From contig NZ_JACGLS010000003.1 of assembly GCF_014062345.1 (NCBI RefSeq), forward strand, positions 124,001-188,000: DNA of 64,000 nt, read 5' to 3'. Of this stretch, positions 14,087 to 23,357 are shown piece by piece. Numbering within the stretch: the first letter of the stretch is position 1; the number at the start of each line of letters is the position of its first letter. Below the pieces are notes generated by a model, which saw nothing but the letters and a program-made list of their open reading frames with translations, was not told the origin of the DNA and did no database searches. The position numbers and the translations under genes were made by a program. Origin of the DNA: Tenacibaculum pelagium (GTDB lineage: Bacteria; Bacteroidota; Bacteroidia; Flavobacteriales; Flavobacteriaceae).

Positions 14087-15087
14087 TAAAGACCGTATTT
14101 CAATCAAGATTATATAAGGCTATATTCTTTTCGGTTTTAATTTTATTAATCGGAGTAGGAGGATATTTATTACTATTTGGATATTCTTTTATTGACGCCT
14201 TGTATATGACAATTATTACCATTACTACAATTGGTTTTGGTGAAGTGCATCCGTTTGGAACAGGAGAGAAAGTGTTTACAATCGGACTTATATTATCAAG
14301 CTTATTTATATTTGGATATGCAGTATCTTCTTTTTCAGAATATTTAATAAGTGGACAATTTTTTCATCAACTAAAAATAAAAAGAGTGCAAAAAAGAATA
14401 GATCAGTTAAAGGGGCATACTATTGTTTGTGGTTATGGTAGAAACGGAAAACAAGCCATTTCGAAATTAAATAGTTACAATAAAAAATTTGTAGTAGTTG
14501 AAGGAGATCAGGCTATTATAAAACACTTAGATGAAAAAGAAATTTTAAATATAGAAGGCGATGCTACTATTGATGAAACATTAATTAAAGCGGGTATTTT
14601 AAATGCTGATTATTTAATAACAGCATTACCTTCAGATGCCGACAACTTGTTTGTGGTGTTAACTGCGAGTCAGTTAAATAAAAAATGTAAGATAATAAGT
14701 AGAGCATCAAAAGAAACTTCATATAATAAATTGAAAATTGCTGGAGCCGAAAATGTAATTATGCCAGATAAATTAGGTGGAGCACATATGGCTTCTTTGG
14801 TTGTTACTCCAGATGTTATTGAGTTTGTAGATAGATTAACAATTGAAGGAGATACAACTGCAAATCTTGAAGAAATAGCGATTGATAATTTACCTAAAGA
14901 ATACCTGGATAAAACGATTTTAGATTTAGATTTACGAAAGAAAACAGGTTGTACTGTTATTGGTTATCGAACACCAGAAAAAGAGTATGTTATAAATCCT
15001 GATGCTTCATTAACGTTAACAGCAGGAGCTAACTTAATTGTTTTAGGTAAACCTGAACAAATAACTAAATTGAGAGAGTTGTTTTAA
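14083..15087 (+). CDS. Two-TM potassium channel with TrkA-N/C (RCK) regulatory domains
   Basis: This 334-residue protein has two transmembrane helices (about 12-32 and 66-86) around a pore loop with the filter TIGFGE, a TIGYG variant. A TrkA-N domain with the nucleotide-binding GHTIVCGYGRNGKQA follows (about 109-123), then a TrkA-C domain at the end. It should be a K+ channel gated by nucleotide or other ligands through the RCK ring. It overlaps PspC by 4 nt and the next gene by 1 nt, so the three genes form one operon. Confidence 0.92.
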   Translation: MIKTVFQSRLYKAIFFSVLILLIGVGGYLLLFGYSFIDALYMTIITITTIGFGEVHPFGTGEKVFTIGLILSSLFIFGYAVSSFSEYLISGQFFHQLKIKRVQKRIDQLKGHTIVCGYGRNGKQAISKLNSYNKKFVVVEGDQAIIKHLDEKEILNIEGDATIDETLIKAGILNADYLITALPSDADNLFVVLTASQLNKKCKIISRASKETSYNKLKIAGAENVIMPDKLGGAHMASLVVTPDVIEFVDRLTIEGDTTANLEEIAIDNLPKEYLDKTILDLDLRKKTGCTVIGYRTPEKEYVINPDASLTLTAGANLIVLGKPEQITKLRELF

Positions 15088-15986
15088 TGAAAAAGATTGT
15101 AATTACTGGAAGTAATGGATTGCTCGGTCAAACTCTAACTAATTTATTGTTGGAGGAAAATGAAAAATATAAAGTAATAGGTTTTTCTCGAGGATTAAAT
15201 AGAAGCGGACGAAATGATTTTGAATTTGTATCGATTGATATTACAGATAAAGATTTACTATTTGAAGAATTAAATAAATATAAGCCTGATGTAATTGTAA
15301 ATACAGCGGCGATGACAAATGTTGATGCTTGTGAGGAAAATAAAGCAGCATGTGATGTTTTAAATATTGAAACTGTAAAATATTTAAAAGAGTATTCCGA
15401 AATAAATAATACACATTTGGTACATATATCAACTGATTTTATTTTCGATGGAAAAGATGGGCCATATAAAGAAACAGATGCACCGAATCCATTAAGTTAC
15501 TATGGGCTATCAAAATTGAAATCGGAAAACATTTTAACTACATCCAAAATTGATTTTACGATTTTAAGAACAATTTTGGTGTACGGAAAAGTATATGATA
15601 TGACTCGTAACAATATTGTTCTTTGGGTGAAAAAATCGTTAGAAGAGAAAAAAGAAATTACTATTGTTAACGATCAGTTTCGTATGCCTACTTATGTAAA
15701 TGATTTAGCATTGGCTTGTAGAATTGCTATAGACAAGAAATCTATTGGTGTTTTCAATATATCTTCTAATAAGTTATTAAGCATCTATGAAATAGCTCAA
15801 CAAGTAGCTGAGGTTTTTGAATTGGATAAAAACTTAATTAAACCAATTTCTACAAAAGCATTAAATCAAAAAGCATTAAGACCCCCAGTAACAGGTTTTG
15901 ATTTAACAAAAACGAATGCAGAATTGAACTTTTATCCAGAATCCTTTAAAGAGGATTTGCAAAGATTTAAAGAAAAGTTAGCGTAA
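15087..15986 (+). CDS. RmlD-like NAD(P)-dependent sugar-nucleotide reductase
   Basis: This 299-residue SDR-fold protein has an N-terminal GSNGLLGQTL nucleotide-binding loop and the YGLSKLKSE catalytic YxxxK. The overall pattern (NTAAMTNVDACE, HISTDFIFDG) matches RmlD/dTDP-4-dehydrorhamnose reductases. The exact substrate is uncertain because no other rhamnose genes are nearby. It starts at the last base of the channel stop codon (TAATG) and is the last gene of the operon. Confidence 0.85.
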   Translation: MKKIVITGSNGLLGQTLTNLLLEENEKYKVIGFSRGLNRSGRNDFEFVSIDITDKDLLFEELNKYKPDVIVNTAAMTNVDACEENKAACDVLNIETVKYLKEYSEINNTHLVHISTDFIFDGKDGPYKETDAPNPLSYYGLSKLKSENILTTSKIDFTILRTILVYGKVYDMTRNNIVLWVKKSLEEKKEITIVNDQFRMPTYVNDLALACRIAIDKKSIGVFNISSNKLLSIYEIAQQVAEVFELDKNLIKPISTKALNQKALRPPVTGFDLTKTNAELNFYPESFKEDLQRFKEKLA

Positions 15987-16073
15987 AAATTACATTTAAC
16001 GATTAAAACTTGTTGAAAGTGCAATTTTTTAGGATATTGCGCTATCAAATTCAAAAAACAAACAGTTTATATT

Positions 16074-17660
16074 ATGAATAAAAGACTACTAACGTTGTTA
16101 TTATTAATAACACCGATGTTTACTTTCGCACAAGAAAAAGGTTTAGATCAACAGATTGACGAAGCCTTTAAGCCAATATCAGATTTTTTTAGCAATGTTA
16201 TTTTCTTTCCAGTGTTCGGCACTCCATTTGTGTTGATTTTATTAGTAGCAAGTGCTTTGTTTTTTACAATTTATTTTGGGTTTCCAAATATCCGTCACTT
16301 TTTTACAGCTATTAATGTTGTAAGAGGGAAGTATGATCATGTGGATCATGCAATTGTAGAGCCTGCTTATGGTGATGTAACTCCAGGAGGAGATTCAATA
16401 GAAACAATTAGAGATGAAAGTCAAGAAGGTGAGGTTTCTCACTTCCAGGCGTTAGCAACTGCCGTATCTGGTACAGTTGGTAATGGGAATATAGCAGGGG
16501 TTGCTTTGGCAATTGCTTTAGGAGGTCCAGGTGCAACATTTTGGATGATAGTTTGTGGATTGTTAGGTATGTCAACGAAATTTGTTGAATGTACATTAGG
16601 AGTTCAATATCGTGATGTTGGTGAAGATGGAACTGTGTACGGAGGTCCAATGTATTATTTATCGAAAGGACTTAAAGAAAAAGGCTTCGAGACATTAGGT
16701 AAAATTTCTGCAGTATTTTTTGCAATTTTTTGTATTGGTGGATCTTTTGGTGGTGGTAACGCTGCTCAGTCTAATCAAGCTACTATTGTAATTAAAGAGT
16801 TATTAGGTTTAGAAAGTGCTGGTGCTGGAGCAATGATTGGAGTTGTGTTAGCAATAGTAGTAGGAATTATTATTATTGGAGGAATTAAGAGAATTGCTAC
16901 TGTAACAGAAAAGGTGGTTCCTTTTATGGCTGTACTATATTTATTAGCGTGTATTTATATTTTAGGAGTAAACTTCTCATTAGTGGATGATGCAATTTCT
17001 CTAATCATAAGTGAAGCTTTTAATCCAACGGCAATTGGAGTTGGTGGTATTATAGGAGTGTTATTAGTAGGGTTTAAAAGAGCAGCGTTCTCTAACGAGG
17101 CGGGTGCAGGATCTGCTTCTATTGCACACTCTGCGGTTAAAACTAAGTATTCTGCTTCAGAAGGATTAGTGGCATTATTAGAGCCATTTATTGATACAGT
17201 ATTAATATGTACAATGACTGCTTTAGTTATTGTTATTTTTAATTTTGGAGGAGCTTTCGAATATGGAGGAGACGGATCTGGATCTGTATTTATTGATGGA
17301 GTGGCGTATGAAGGAGCTGGAATTACATCTAGAGCTTTTGCTCAATACATTCCATTCTCAAATATATTTTTAACTGTGGCAGTGGTTTTATTTGCAGTTT
17401 CTACAATGATTTCTTGGTCTTATTATGGATTACAATCGTGGAAATTTTTATTTGGTAGAGGTAAAAAAGCAGATTTAACATATAAAGTTTTATTCTTAAC
17501 TTTTGTTGTAATTGGTGCAGCTGCAAGTATGAGTTCAATTTGGGCATTCTCAGACGCTATGATTTTTGCAATGGTGTTTCCAAACATGATTGGATTGTAT
17601 TTCTTAATGCCAGTTGTTAAAAAGCAATTAAAACGTTATCTTGAGGCTATAAAGAGCTAA
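16074..17660 (+). CDS. AgcS-family Na+/alanine (glycine) symporter
   Basis: The 528-residue protein starts with a signal-like hydrophobic segment ending in TFAQ, then an amphipathic region and around ten membrane helices. Family motifs include GTVGNGNIAGVALAI (near residue 134-148) and AAFSNEAGAGSASIAHSA. AgcS transporters import alanine or glycine with Na+. An insertion of about 30 residues near 385-400 (YGGDGSGSVFIDGVAY) and the extra N-terminal segment are typical of Bacteroidota members. The HhH gene follows by 8 nt. Confidence 0.95.
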   Translation: MNKRLLTLLLLITPMFTFAQEKGLDQQIDEAFKPISDFFSNVIFFPVFGTPFVLILLVASALFFTIYFGFPNIRHFFTAINVVRGKYDHVDHAIVEPAYGDVTPGGDSIETIRDESQEGEVSHFQALATAVSGTVGNGNIAGVALAIALGGPGATFWMIVCGLLGMSTKFVECTLGVQYRDVGEDGTVYGGPMYYLSKGLKEKGFETLGKISAVFFAIFCIGGSFGGGNAAQSNQATIVIKELLGLESAGAGAMIGVVLAIVVGIIIIGGIKRIATVTEKVVPFMAVLYLLACIYILGVNFSLVDDAISLIISEAFNPTAIGVGGIIGVLLVGFKRAAFSNEAGAGSASIAHSAVKTKYSASEGLVALLEPFIDTVLICTMTALVIVIFNFGGAFEYGGDGSGSVFIDGVAYEGAGITSRAFAQYIPFSNIFLTVAVVLFAVSTMISWSYYGLQSWKFLFGRGKKADLTYKVLFLTFVVIGAAASMSSIWAFSDAMIFAMVFPNMIGLYFLMPVVKKQLKRYLEAIKS

Positions 17661-17668
17661 AAGAAAAA

Positions 17669-18595
17669 ATGAAAATATTTAAATCCCATTTCTGGTATAA
17701 CAAACGCCAAAGAAATGGGATTTTCTTTTTATTACTACTCATTGTAATCTTGCAAGCTATTTATGTTTATGTAGATTTCTTTTCAAAGAATCAAATAGCT
17801 ATTGAAGGAGAAGAGTTGCTTGCTTTTACAGAAGAATTAGATAGTTTAAAAAGAATTGAGTTAGAAAAAAGAAAACCTAAGATATATCCTTTTAACCCAA
17901 ATTTCATAACAGATTTTAAAGGGTATCAATTAGGAATGTCGATTGAAGAAATTGACAGATTGCATTCCTTCAGAAAGAAGAATAGATATGTAAACTCTAT
18001 AAAGGAATTTCAGGAGGTTACTAAAGTATCTGATACTCTACTGAATAAAATATCTCCTTATTTTAAATTTCCAGATTGGGTTGTAAAACGTAATCAGCAA
18101 AATCAAAAAAAGAAACAAAGCTTAAAATCCAATATTTCAATTGAGTCAAAAAAAGATTTTCTTAAAGAAATTTCAAAAGAGAGTAGAACGATTTCTACTT
18201 CTGATATAAATAAAGCAACTCAGCAAGATTTTGAAACTGTAAATGGAGTAGGTGAAGTAATTTCTGAAAGAATAATAAAATACAGGAATAAATTACAAGG
18301 ATATTCATATTCGAGTCAATTGTATGAAGTTTCGAGACTAGAAAAATCAACAATAAAAGAAATTTTAAAAGTTTTTAAAATTTACCAAAAGCCAACAATT
18401 CAAAAAATAAATGTAAATACAGCTACTTTTAAACAAGTTCTTAAAAATCCATATATAGATTACGAACTATGTAAAAAGATATTTGAATACAGAGATGAAG
18501 TTGCTGAATTACAGCAAATATCAGAATTAAGAAATATTAAAGATTTTCCGTTAGATAAATACGAGAGAATAGTTTTATATTTGGATGCAAAATAA
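17669..18595 (+). CDS. ComEA-like helix-hairpin-helix protein, membrane-anchored
   Basis: This 308-residue protein has one N-terminal membrane segment (about 20-35) and three helix-hairpin-helix repeats: around 95-120, around 170-225 (INKATQQDFETVNGVGEVISERII) and around 245-305 (INVNTATFKQVLKNPYIDYELCKKIFEYR). HhH domains bind DNA non-specifically. In Bacteroidota such proteins are common and poorly characterised; an involvement in DNA uptake is possible but unproven. It probably shares the transcript of the symporter. Confidence 0.8.
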   Translation: MKIFKSHFWYNKRQRNGIFFLLLLIVILQAIYVYVDFFSKNQIAIEGEELLAFTEELDSLKRIELEKRKPKIYPFNPNFITDFKGYQLGMSIEEIDRLHSFRKKNRYVNSIKEFQEVTKVSDTLLNKISPYFKFPDWVVKRNQQNQKKKQSLKSNISIESKKDFLKEISKESRTISTSDINKATQQDFETVNGVGEVISERIIKYRNKLQGYSYSSQLYEVSRLEKSTIKEILKVFKIYQKPTIQKINVNTATFKQVLKNPYIDYELCKKIFEYRDEVAELQQISELRNIKDFPLDKYERIVLYLDAK

Positions 18596-18622
18596 ACAAA
18601 CAACAAATTAAGTTTACGACTA

Positions 18623-19789
18623 ATGAATAGTATGTATTTTACAGAAGAACATGAGTCTTTTCGTCAAAGTTTCAAGGAGTTTTTACAAAAAGAAGTAGTG
18701 CCACATATAGATAAGTGGGAAAAAGAAGGAACCGTAGAGCGTTTTATTTGGAAGAAATTCGGTGAAATGGGATACTTTGGATTAAATCAACCAGAAGAAT
18801 ATGGAGGTTTAGGATTAGATCTTTTTTATACAGTTATCTTTTTAGAAGAATTACAAAAAGTAAATTCAGGAGGATTTGCAGCCAATATGTGGGCGCATGC
18901 TTACTTAGCAATGACACACTTAAATAAAGAAGGTGATGATCGCATAAAGAAAGAATATCTAACACCAAGTATTAATGGTGATAAAATAGGATGTTTATGT
19001 ATTACAGAGCCTTTCGGAGGGTCTGATGTTGCAGGAATGAGAACAACTGCTGTTAAAAAAGGAGATAAGTATGTTATAAACGGATCTAAAACTTTTATAA
19101 CAAATGGAGTGTATTCAGATTACTTAATTGTAGCGGCAAAAACAAATCCAGAAGATAAGTATAAGGGGATGTCTATTTTTGTAATGGATAGAGATACACC
19201 TGGTATTTCTGCAACTAAATTAGATAAGTTGGGTTGGAGAGCATCTGACACAGCTGAAATTGCATTTGACAATGTAGAAATTTCTACTGAAAACTTAATG
19301 GGAGAAGAAGGGAAAGGATTTCCTTATATCATGCAACATTTCGCTTTAGAAAGATTAGTAATGGGAATTAATGCACATGCTAGAGCAGAATACGCGGTAG
19401 ATTATGCGGTAAAGTATATGGAAGAGCGTGTGGCTTTTGGTAAATCTTTAGATAGGTTTCAGGTATTACGTCATAAGATTGCTGAAATGGCGAGTAGGGT
19501 AGATATGTGTAGAGAATACAATTACTCAATTGCTAAGCGATTAAATGATGGTCAGTATGTAGTTAAAGAAGCAAGTATGTCTAAGTTGTTGTCAACTAAA
19601 ATGGCAGATGAGGTAATTTACGAAGCGCTTCAGTTATTAGGAGGTTACGGTTATATGGAGGAATATCCAATGGCGCGTTTATTACGTGATAGTCGTTTAG
19701 GTCCAATAGGTGGAGGTACTTCAGAAATCTTAAAAGAGATTATCGCTAAAATGGTAATTGACAAGAAAGAGTACAAGCCAGCAACTTAA
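18623..19789 (+). CDS. Acyl-CoA dehydrogenase family protein
   Basis: This 388-residue flavoenzyme has the N-terminal helical domain, the CITEPFGGSDVAGMRTTA FAD/substrate segment, a beta-barrel, and the C-terminal helical domain with GGYGYMEEYPMARLLRD, where the second Glu is the likely catalytic base. It catalyses alpha,beta-dehydrogenation of an acyl-CoA. The chain-length or branched-chain specificity cannot be read from sequence. The ATG at 18623 (MNSMYF) was kept; a second Met three codons later is also possible. Confidence 0.93.
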   Translation: MNSMYFTEEHESFRQSFKEFLQKEVVPHIDKWEKEGTVERFIWKKFGEMGYFGLNQPEEYGGLGLDLFYTVIFLEELQKVNSGGFAANMWAHAYLAMTHLNKEGDDRIKKEYLTPSINGDKIGCLCITEPFGGSDVAGMRTTAVKKGDKYVINGSKTFITNGVYSDYLIVAAKTNPEDKYKGMSIFVMDRDTPGISATKLDKLGWRASDTAEIAFDNVEISTENLMGEEGKGFPYIMQHFALERLVMGINAHARAEYAVDYAVKYMEERVAFGKSLDRFQVLRHKIAEMASRVDMCREYNYSIAKRLNDGQYVVKEASMSKLLSTKMADEVIYEALQLLGGYGYMEEYPMARLLRDSRLGPIGGGTSEILKEIIAKMVIDKKEYKPAT

Positions 19790-19814
19790 AGTATAAAAAT
19801 TATTATTTATTAGG

Positions 19815-19844
19815 TTGTTAATTGAAAAAGACTCAGTATCTTTG
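19815..19844 (+). promoter_or_regulatory. Promoter of rpsU
   Basis: TTG (19815-19817), a 19-nt spacer and TATCTTTG (19837-19844) give an excellent match to the Bacteroidota TTG/TAnnTTTG consensus. Transcription should start near 19851, about 44 nt before the rpsU start. Confidence 0.8.
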
Positions 19845-19877
19845 CAGTCCTAAAAACAAAATTTAGAGACTACAATG

Positions 19878-19887
19878 AAGGGAGGTG
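19878..19887 (+). promoter_or_regulatory. Full Shine-Dalgarno sequence of rpsU
   Basis: AAGGGAGGTG ends 7 nt before the ATG, a near-complete match to the 16S tail. Most genes in this window have none. In Flavobacterium johnsoniae bS21 helps hide the anti-Shine-Dalgarno and rpsU is known as an exception with a strong SD used for autoregulation. Confidence 0.8.
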
Positions 19888-19894
19888 CTAATAC

Positions 19895-20092
19895 ATGTTA
19901 ATCATTCCAGTTAAAGAAGGAGAGAATATCGATAGAGCGTTAAAACGTTATAAACGAAAGTTTAGAGATGTTAAAACGATGAGAGAATTACGTAGCAGAA
20001 AGCAATTTGATAAGCCATCTGTAGTAAAAAGAGCTCAAAATATCAAAGCATCTTACGTTCAGAGATTAAGAACACAAGAAGAAGTAGGTTAG
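19895..20092 (+). CDS. rpsU: 30S ribosomal protein bS21
   Basis: This 65-residue basic protein has the bS21 signature (PVKEGENIDRALKRYKRKF). It binds near the 3' end of 16S rRNA on the platform. In Bacteroidota it takes part in sequestering the anti-Shine-Dalgarno, and its own mRNA has an unusually strong SD, so ribosomes lacking bS21 would translate it best, giving feedback control (established for F. johnsoniae, inferred here). It has its own promoter and terminator. Confidence 0.97.
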   Translation: MLIIPVKEGENIDRALKRYKRKFRDVKTMRELRSRKQFDKPSVVKRAQNIKASYVQRLRTQEEVG

Positions 20093-20112
20093 AAATAATT
20101 TACTAAAAATAT

Positions 20113-20147
20113 AAAACCTGTATTGTTTTTCAATACAGGTTTTTTTG
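20113..20147 (+). terminator. Terminator of rpsU
   Basis: AAAACCTGTATTG (20113-20125) pairs with CAATACAGGTTTT (20131-20143) around TTTTT, followed by a T-run. It separates rpsU from the recombinase gene. Confidence 0.9.
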
Positions 20148-20174
20148 TATCTTCAAATTAAATATTAAGAGTTA

Positions 20175-21062
20175 ATGCTTATACAAGCTTTTTTAGATTA
20201 TTTAGAATATGAAAAAAAATATTCTAAGCATACCATATTGGCTTACAAAACAGATTTAGTAGAATTTAAAGATTTCTGTGATGTTCAGTTTGATCAAGAT
20301 GATATTGAAAATATTCATTATAATCAAATTAGAACGTGGATTGTTGATTTGGTTAATAGAGGAGTCGTAAATAGAAGTGTTAATAGAAAGGTTTCGTCGT
20401 TAAAGTCATTTTATAAGTTTTTACAGAAAATTAATGAGATAGAGGTAAATCCATTAGCAAAGCATAAAGCATTAAAAATTAAAAAAAAAATACAAACACC
20501 TTTTGATGAAAATGAAATAGAGCAAGTAATAAAAGGTATGAGTAATGATCTCGATTTTGAGTCTGTTAGAAATAGGTTGATTGTGGAGTTGTTGTATTCA
20601 ACAGGAATTAGGAGAACGGAGTTAATTAATATCAAAGAAAAAGATATTGATTGTAACAAAGGAGTGATTAAAGTTTTAGGAAAACGAAACAAAGAAAGGT
20701 TTGTAATGTTATTACCATCTGTTAAAAATACTTTAGTTAAGTATTTGGCTCTAAAAAAAGAATATGAAATAGAAGGTGTGGAGGAGCTTTTAGTGACTAA
20801 AAAGGGCGTTAAAATTTATGAAACTCTTGTTTATCGAATAATAAATTTGTACTTTAGTAGGGTGTCTTCAAAGGTGAAAAAGAGCCCACATATATTAAGG
20901 CATGCTTTTGCAACACACTTGCTAAATAATGGTGCGTCATTAAACTCGGTTAAAGAATTACTAGGGCATTCAAGTTTAGCCTCGACCCAAGTGTATACGC
21001 ATAATAGCTTGGAGCAGATAAAAAAAGTGTATAACAAGGCTCATCCTAGAGAGTCAAAATAA
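20175..21062 (+). CDS. xerC: Tyrosine recombinase XerC/XerD family
   Basis: The 295-residue protein has an N-terminal SAM-like domain (1-85) and a catalytic domain with the full Arg-His-Arg-His-Tyr set: STGIRRTEL (first Arg), HILRHAFATHLL (His-x-x-Arg), LLGHSS (His) and TQVYTH (Tyr nucleophile). It should resolve chromosome dimers at dif with a partner. Position between rpsU and hpf is the usual one in Flavobacteriaceae, which argues for the housekeeping enzyme rather than a mobile-element integrase. Confidence 0.92.
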   Translation: MLIQAFLDYLEYEKKYSKHTILAYKTDLVEFKDFCDVQFDQDDIENIHYNQIRTWIVDLVNRGVVNRSVNRKVSSLKSFYKFLQKINEIEVNPLAKHKALKIKKKIQTPFDENEIEQVIKGMSNDLDFESVRNRLIVELLYSTGIRRTELINIKEKDIDCNKGVIKVLGKRNKERFVMLLPSVKNTLVKYLALKKEYEIEGVEELLVTKKGVKIYETLVYRIINLYFSRVSSKVKKSPHILRHAFATHLLNNGASLNSVKELLGHSSLASTQVYTHNSLEQIKKVYNKAHPRESK

Positions 21063-21075
21063 AGATGGAATAATT

Positions 21076-21384
21076 ATGAAAGTATTCACGCAATCAGTAA
21101 ACTTTACGGCAGATAAAAAGTTATTAGATTATATTGATAAAAAGATTGAAGGGTTAGAGAAGTTTCATGATAAAATTGTTGATGCAGAGGTTTTTTTAAA
21201 AGTTCAAAAAACAAGCGAAAAAGAAAATAAAATTACAGAGGTTAAGATTAATATTCCAGGGAATGAGTTGATGGTAAAAAAGGTAACTAAAACCTTTGAA
21301 GAGGGTGTTAGTATTGCGGTAGATTCATTAAAAAGAAGTCTAAAAAAATCAAAAGAGAAACATAGAGATTCTTTAGTGTCGTAA
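21076..21384 (+). CDS. hpf: Ribosome hibernation-promoting factor (HPF/RaiA family), short form
   Basis: The 102-residue protein has the beta-alpha-beta-beta-beta-alpha pattern of HPF/RaiA and no long C-terminal dimerisation domain. It binds the 30S decoding region in stationary phase and stops translation. It starts 13 nt after the recombinase stop, so the two are probably co-transcribed. Confidence 0.9.
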   Translation: MKVFTQSVNFTADKKLLDYIDKKIEGLEKFHDKIVDAEVFLKVQKTSEKENKITEVKINIPGNELMVKKVTKTFEEGVSIAVDSLKRSLKKSKEKHRDSLVS

Positions 21385-21433
21385 AAAGAAGAAAAATAAT
21401 TTAAAAAAGTTTTAAAAATTAAAAATTACTTTA

Positions 21434-21441
21434 TACATTTG
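21434..21441 (+). promoter_or_regulatory. -7 element of the tRNA-tuf unit
   Basis: TACATTTG followed by CAGTCCG matches TAnnTTTG. No clear TTG was seen at -33. It lies about 42 nt before the first tRNA. Confidence 0.6.
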
Positions 21442-21482
21442 CAGTCCGTTAGAAATAGCGGATTGTTTTTTTATAAGCAATT

Positions 21483-21556
21483 GCCGATGTAGCTCAGCTG
21501 GCTAGAGCAGCTGATTTGTAATCAGCAGGTCGGAGGTTCGAGTCCTCTCATCGGCT
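21483..21556 (+). tRNA. tRNA-Thr (anticodon TGT)
   Basis: The acceptor stem GCCGATG pairs with CATCGGC; D-arm and T-arm (GGTTCGA) are present; anticodon loop 21515-21521 is TTTGTAA. The CCA end is not encoded. First of four tRNAs before tuf. Confidence 0.95.
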
Positions 21557-21590
21557 CAAAAAAACAAGTTCTTTAATTTATTAAAGTATT

Positions 21591-21673
21591 GGGGAGATTC
21601 CAGAGCGGCCAAATGGGACGGACTGTAACTCCGTTGTCTTACGACTTCGCAGGTTCGAATCCTGCTCTCCCCA
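21591..21673 (+). tRNA. tRNA-Tyr (anticodon GTA)
   Basis: 83 nt with a long variable arm typical of class II tRNAs. The acceptor GGGGAGA pairs with TCTCCCC, and the anticodon loop contains CTGTAAC. Confidence 0.95.
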
Positions 21674-21742
21674 CTTTTTAAAACTGAGTATCTAATATGT
21701 TAAGCTTCAATTTTTGACTATTAGAAAAAGGTTTTAAAATAC

Positions 21743-21815
21743 GCGAGAGTAGCTCAGTTGGTAGAGCGTCAGCCTTCCAAGCTGAATGTCGCCGGTTCGA
21801 ACCCGGTCTCTCGCT
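21743..21815 (+). tRNA. tRNA-Gly (anticodon TCC)
   Basis: The acceptor GCGAGAG pairs with CTCTCGC; the anticodon stem-loop CAGCC-TTCCAAG-CTG carries TCC. T-loop GGTTCGA is intact. Confidence 0.95.
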
Positions 21816-21827
21816 CTAAAATTCCAA

Positions 21828-21900
21828 GCCGGTGTAGCTCAGTTGGTAGAGCGCATCCTTGGTAGGGATGAGGTCACCGGTTCAAATCCGGTCATTGGCT
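21828..21900 (+). tRNA. tRNA-Thr (anticodon GGT)
   Basis: The acceptor GCCGGTG pairs with CATTGGC through two G-T wobbles; the anticodon loop between CATCC and GGATG is TTGGTAG. Second Thr tRNA of the cluster. Confidence 0.95.
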
Positions 21901-21981
21901 CTTTTTTTAGTGAAAAAGAGTATAGAAGAATTTTTAAAAGTAACACTAAATATATTTAACTAAGAATTAAAATTAATAATC

Positions 21982-23169
21982 ATGGCAAAAGCAACTTATG
22001 ATCGTTCGAAACCACACTTAAATGTTGGTACTATCGGTCACGTAGATCACGGTAAAACTACATTAACTGCTGCAATCACTAAGGTTTTAGCAGATGCAGG
22101 ATTTTCAGAACAAAGAGATTTCGATCAAATCGATAACGCTCCTGAAGAAAAAGAAAGAGGTATTACAATTAACTCTTCTCACGTAGAATATGCAACAGCA
22201 AACCGTCACTACGCGCACGTAGACTGTCCAGGTCACGCCGATTACGTAAAGAACATGGTAACTGGTGCTGCTCAAATGGATGGAGCTATCTTAGTAGTTG
22301 CTGCTACAGATGGTCCAATGCCACAAACTCGTGAGCATATCTTATTAGGTCGTCAGGTAGGTATTCCTCGTATCGTTGTTTTCTTAAACAAAGTTGATAT
22401 GGTTGATGATGAAGAGCTTTTAGAATTAGTAGAAATGGAAGTTAGAGAATTATTATCTTTCTATGAGTATGATGGAGATAATGGTCCTGTAGTTGCAGGT
22501 TCTGCTTTAGGAGCTTTAAATGGTGAGCAAAAATGGGTTGACACTGTTTTAGAATTAATGAACCAAGTTGATGAGTGGATCGAAGAGCCGCCAAGAGAAA
22601 CTGAAAAAGATTTCTTAATGCCAATCGAAGATGTATTCTCTATTACTGGTCGTGGTACTGTTGCTACTGGTCGTATTGAAACTGGTATCATCAACTCTGG
22701 AGATCCTGTTGAGATCATCGGTATGGGTACTGAGAAATTAACTTCTACAGTAACTGGTATTGAAATGTTCCGTCAAATCTTAGATAGAGGTGAGGCTGGA
22801 GATAACGCTGGTATCTTATTAAGAGGTATTGCAAAAGAAGATATTAAAAGAGGAATGGTAATCGTTAAGCCAGGATCTGTAACACCACATGCTAAATTTA
22901 AAGCTGAGGTTTATGTCTTAAAGAAAGAAGAAGGTGGACGTCACACTCCATTCCATAATAACTACCGTCCACAGTTCTACGTACGTACAACTGACGTAAC
23001 TGGTAACATTAACTTACCTGATGGAGTAGAAATGGTAATGCCTGGAGATAACTTAACTATTACAGTTGATTTAATCCAGCCAATTGCATTAAACTTAGGT
23101 TTACAGTTTGCTATCCGTGAAGGAGGTAGAACAGTAGGTGCAGGTCAGGTAACTGAAATTTTAGACTAA
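21982..23169 (+). CDS. tuf: Elongation factor Tu
   Basis: This 395-residue GTPase delivers aminoacyl-tRNA to the ribosome. It has the P-loop GHVDHGKTT, switch [19 protein letters not shown] and SALGAL, then the two beta-barrel domains. Codon use is strongly biased, as expected for a highly expressed gene. It follows four tRNAs that are probably on the same transcript and ends at a terminator with a TTCG tetraloop. Confidence 0.99.
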   Translation: MAKATYDRSKPHLNVGTIGHVDHGKTTLTAAITKVLADAGFSEQRDFDQIDNAPEEKERGITINSSHVEYATANRHYAHVDCPGHADYVKNMVTGAAQMDGAILVVAATDGPMPQTREHILLGRQVGIPRIVVFLNKVDMVDDEELLELVEMEVRELLSFYEYDGDNGPVVAGSALGALNGEQKWVDTVLELMNQVDEWIEEPPRETEKDFLMPIEDVFSITGRGTVATGRIETGIINSGDPVEIIGMGTEKLTSTVTGIEMFRQILDRGEAGDNAGILLRGIAKEDIKRGMVIVKPGSVTPHAKFKAEVYVLKKEEGGRHTPFHNNYRPQFYVRTTDVTGNINLPDGVEMVMPGDNLTITVDLIQPIALNLGLQFAIREGGRTVGAGQVTEILD

Positions 23170-23192
23170 TTAATTAGTTTATATCATATAAA

Positions 23193-23220
23193 AAAGGAGT
23201 CTTTTTCGAAAGACTCCTTT
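23193..23220 (+). terminator. Terminator of tuf (UUCG tetraloop)
   Basis: AAAGGAGTCTTT (23193-23204) and AAAGACTCCTTT (23209-23220) close a TTCG loop, followed by TAAAA. A perfect 12-bp stem 23 nt after the tuf stop. Confidence 0.85.
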
Positions 23221-23231
23221 TAAAATGAAAT

Positions 23232-23304
23232 ACGGGTTTAGCTCAGTTGGTAGAGCACTGGTCTCCAAAACCAGGTGTCGGGGGTTCGAGTCCCTCAATC
23301 CGTG
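23232..23304 (+). tRNA. tRNA-Trp (anticodon CCA)
   Basis: The acceptor ACGGGTT pairs with AATCCGT; the anticodon stem CTGGT/ACCAG encloses CTCCAAA. It lies between tuf and secE. Confidence 0.95.
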
Positions 23305-23315
23305 CAAAACTAAAG

Positions 23316-23341
23316 CGAGTTGCGATATTAATCACAACTCG
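23316..23341 (+). other. Hairpin between tRNA-Trp and secE
   Basis: CGAGTTG (23316-23322) pairs with CAACTCG (23335-23341), with an inner GAT/ATC after one mismatch. There is no T-run, so it is more likely a processing or stabilising structure than a terminator. Confidence 0.5.
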
Positions 23342-23357
23342 TTAAAAGGATAAAAAC

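Noticed and set aside
20175..21062. Phage or island integrase next to a tRNA cluster
   Set aside because: Tyrosine recombinase is in the conserved rpsU-xerC-hpf context; no att duplication at the tRNA ends was seen.
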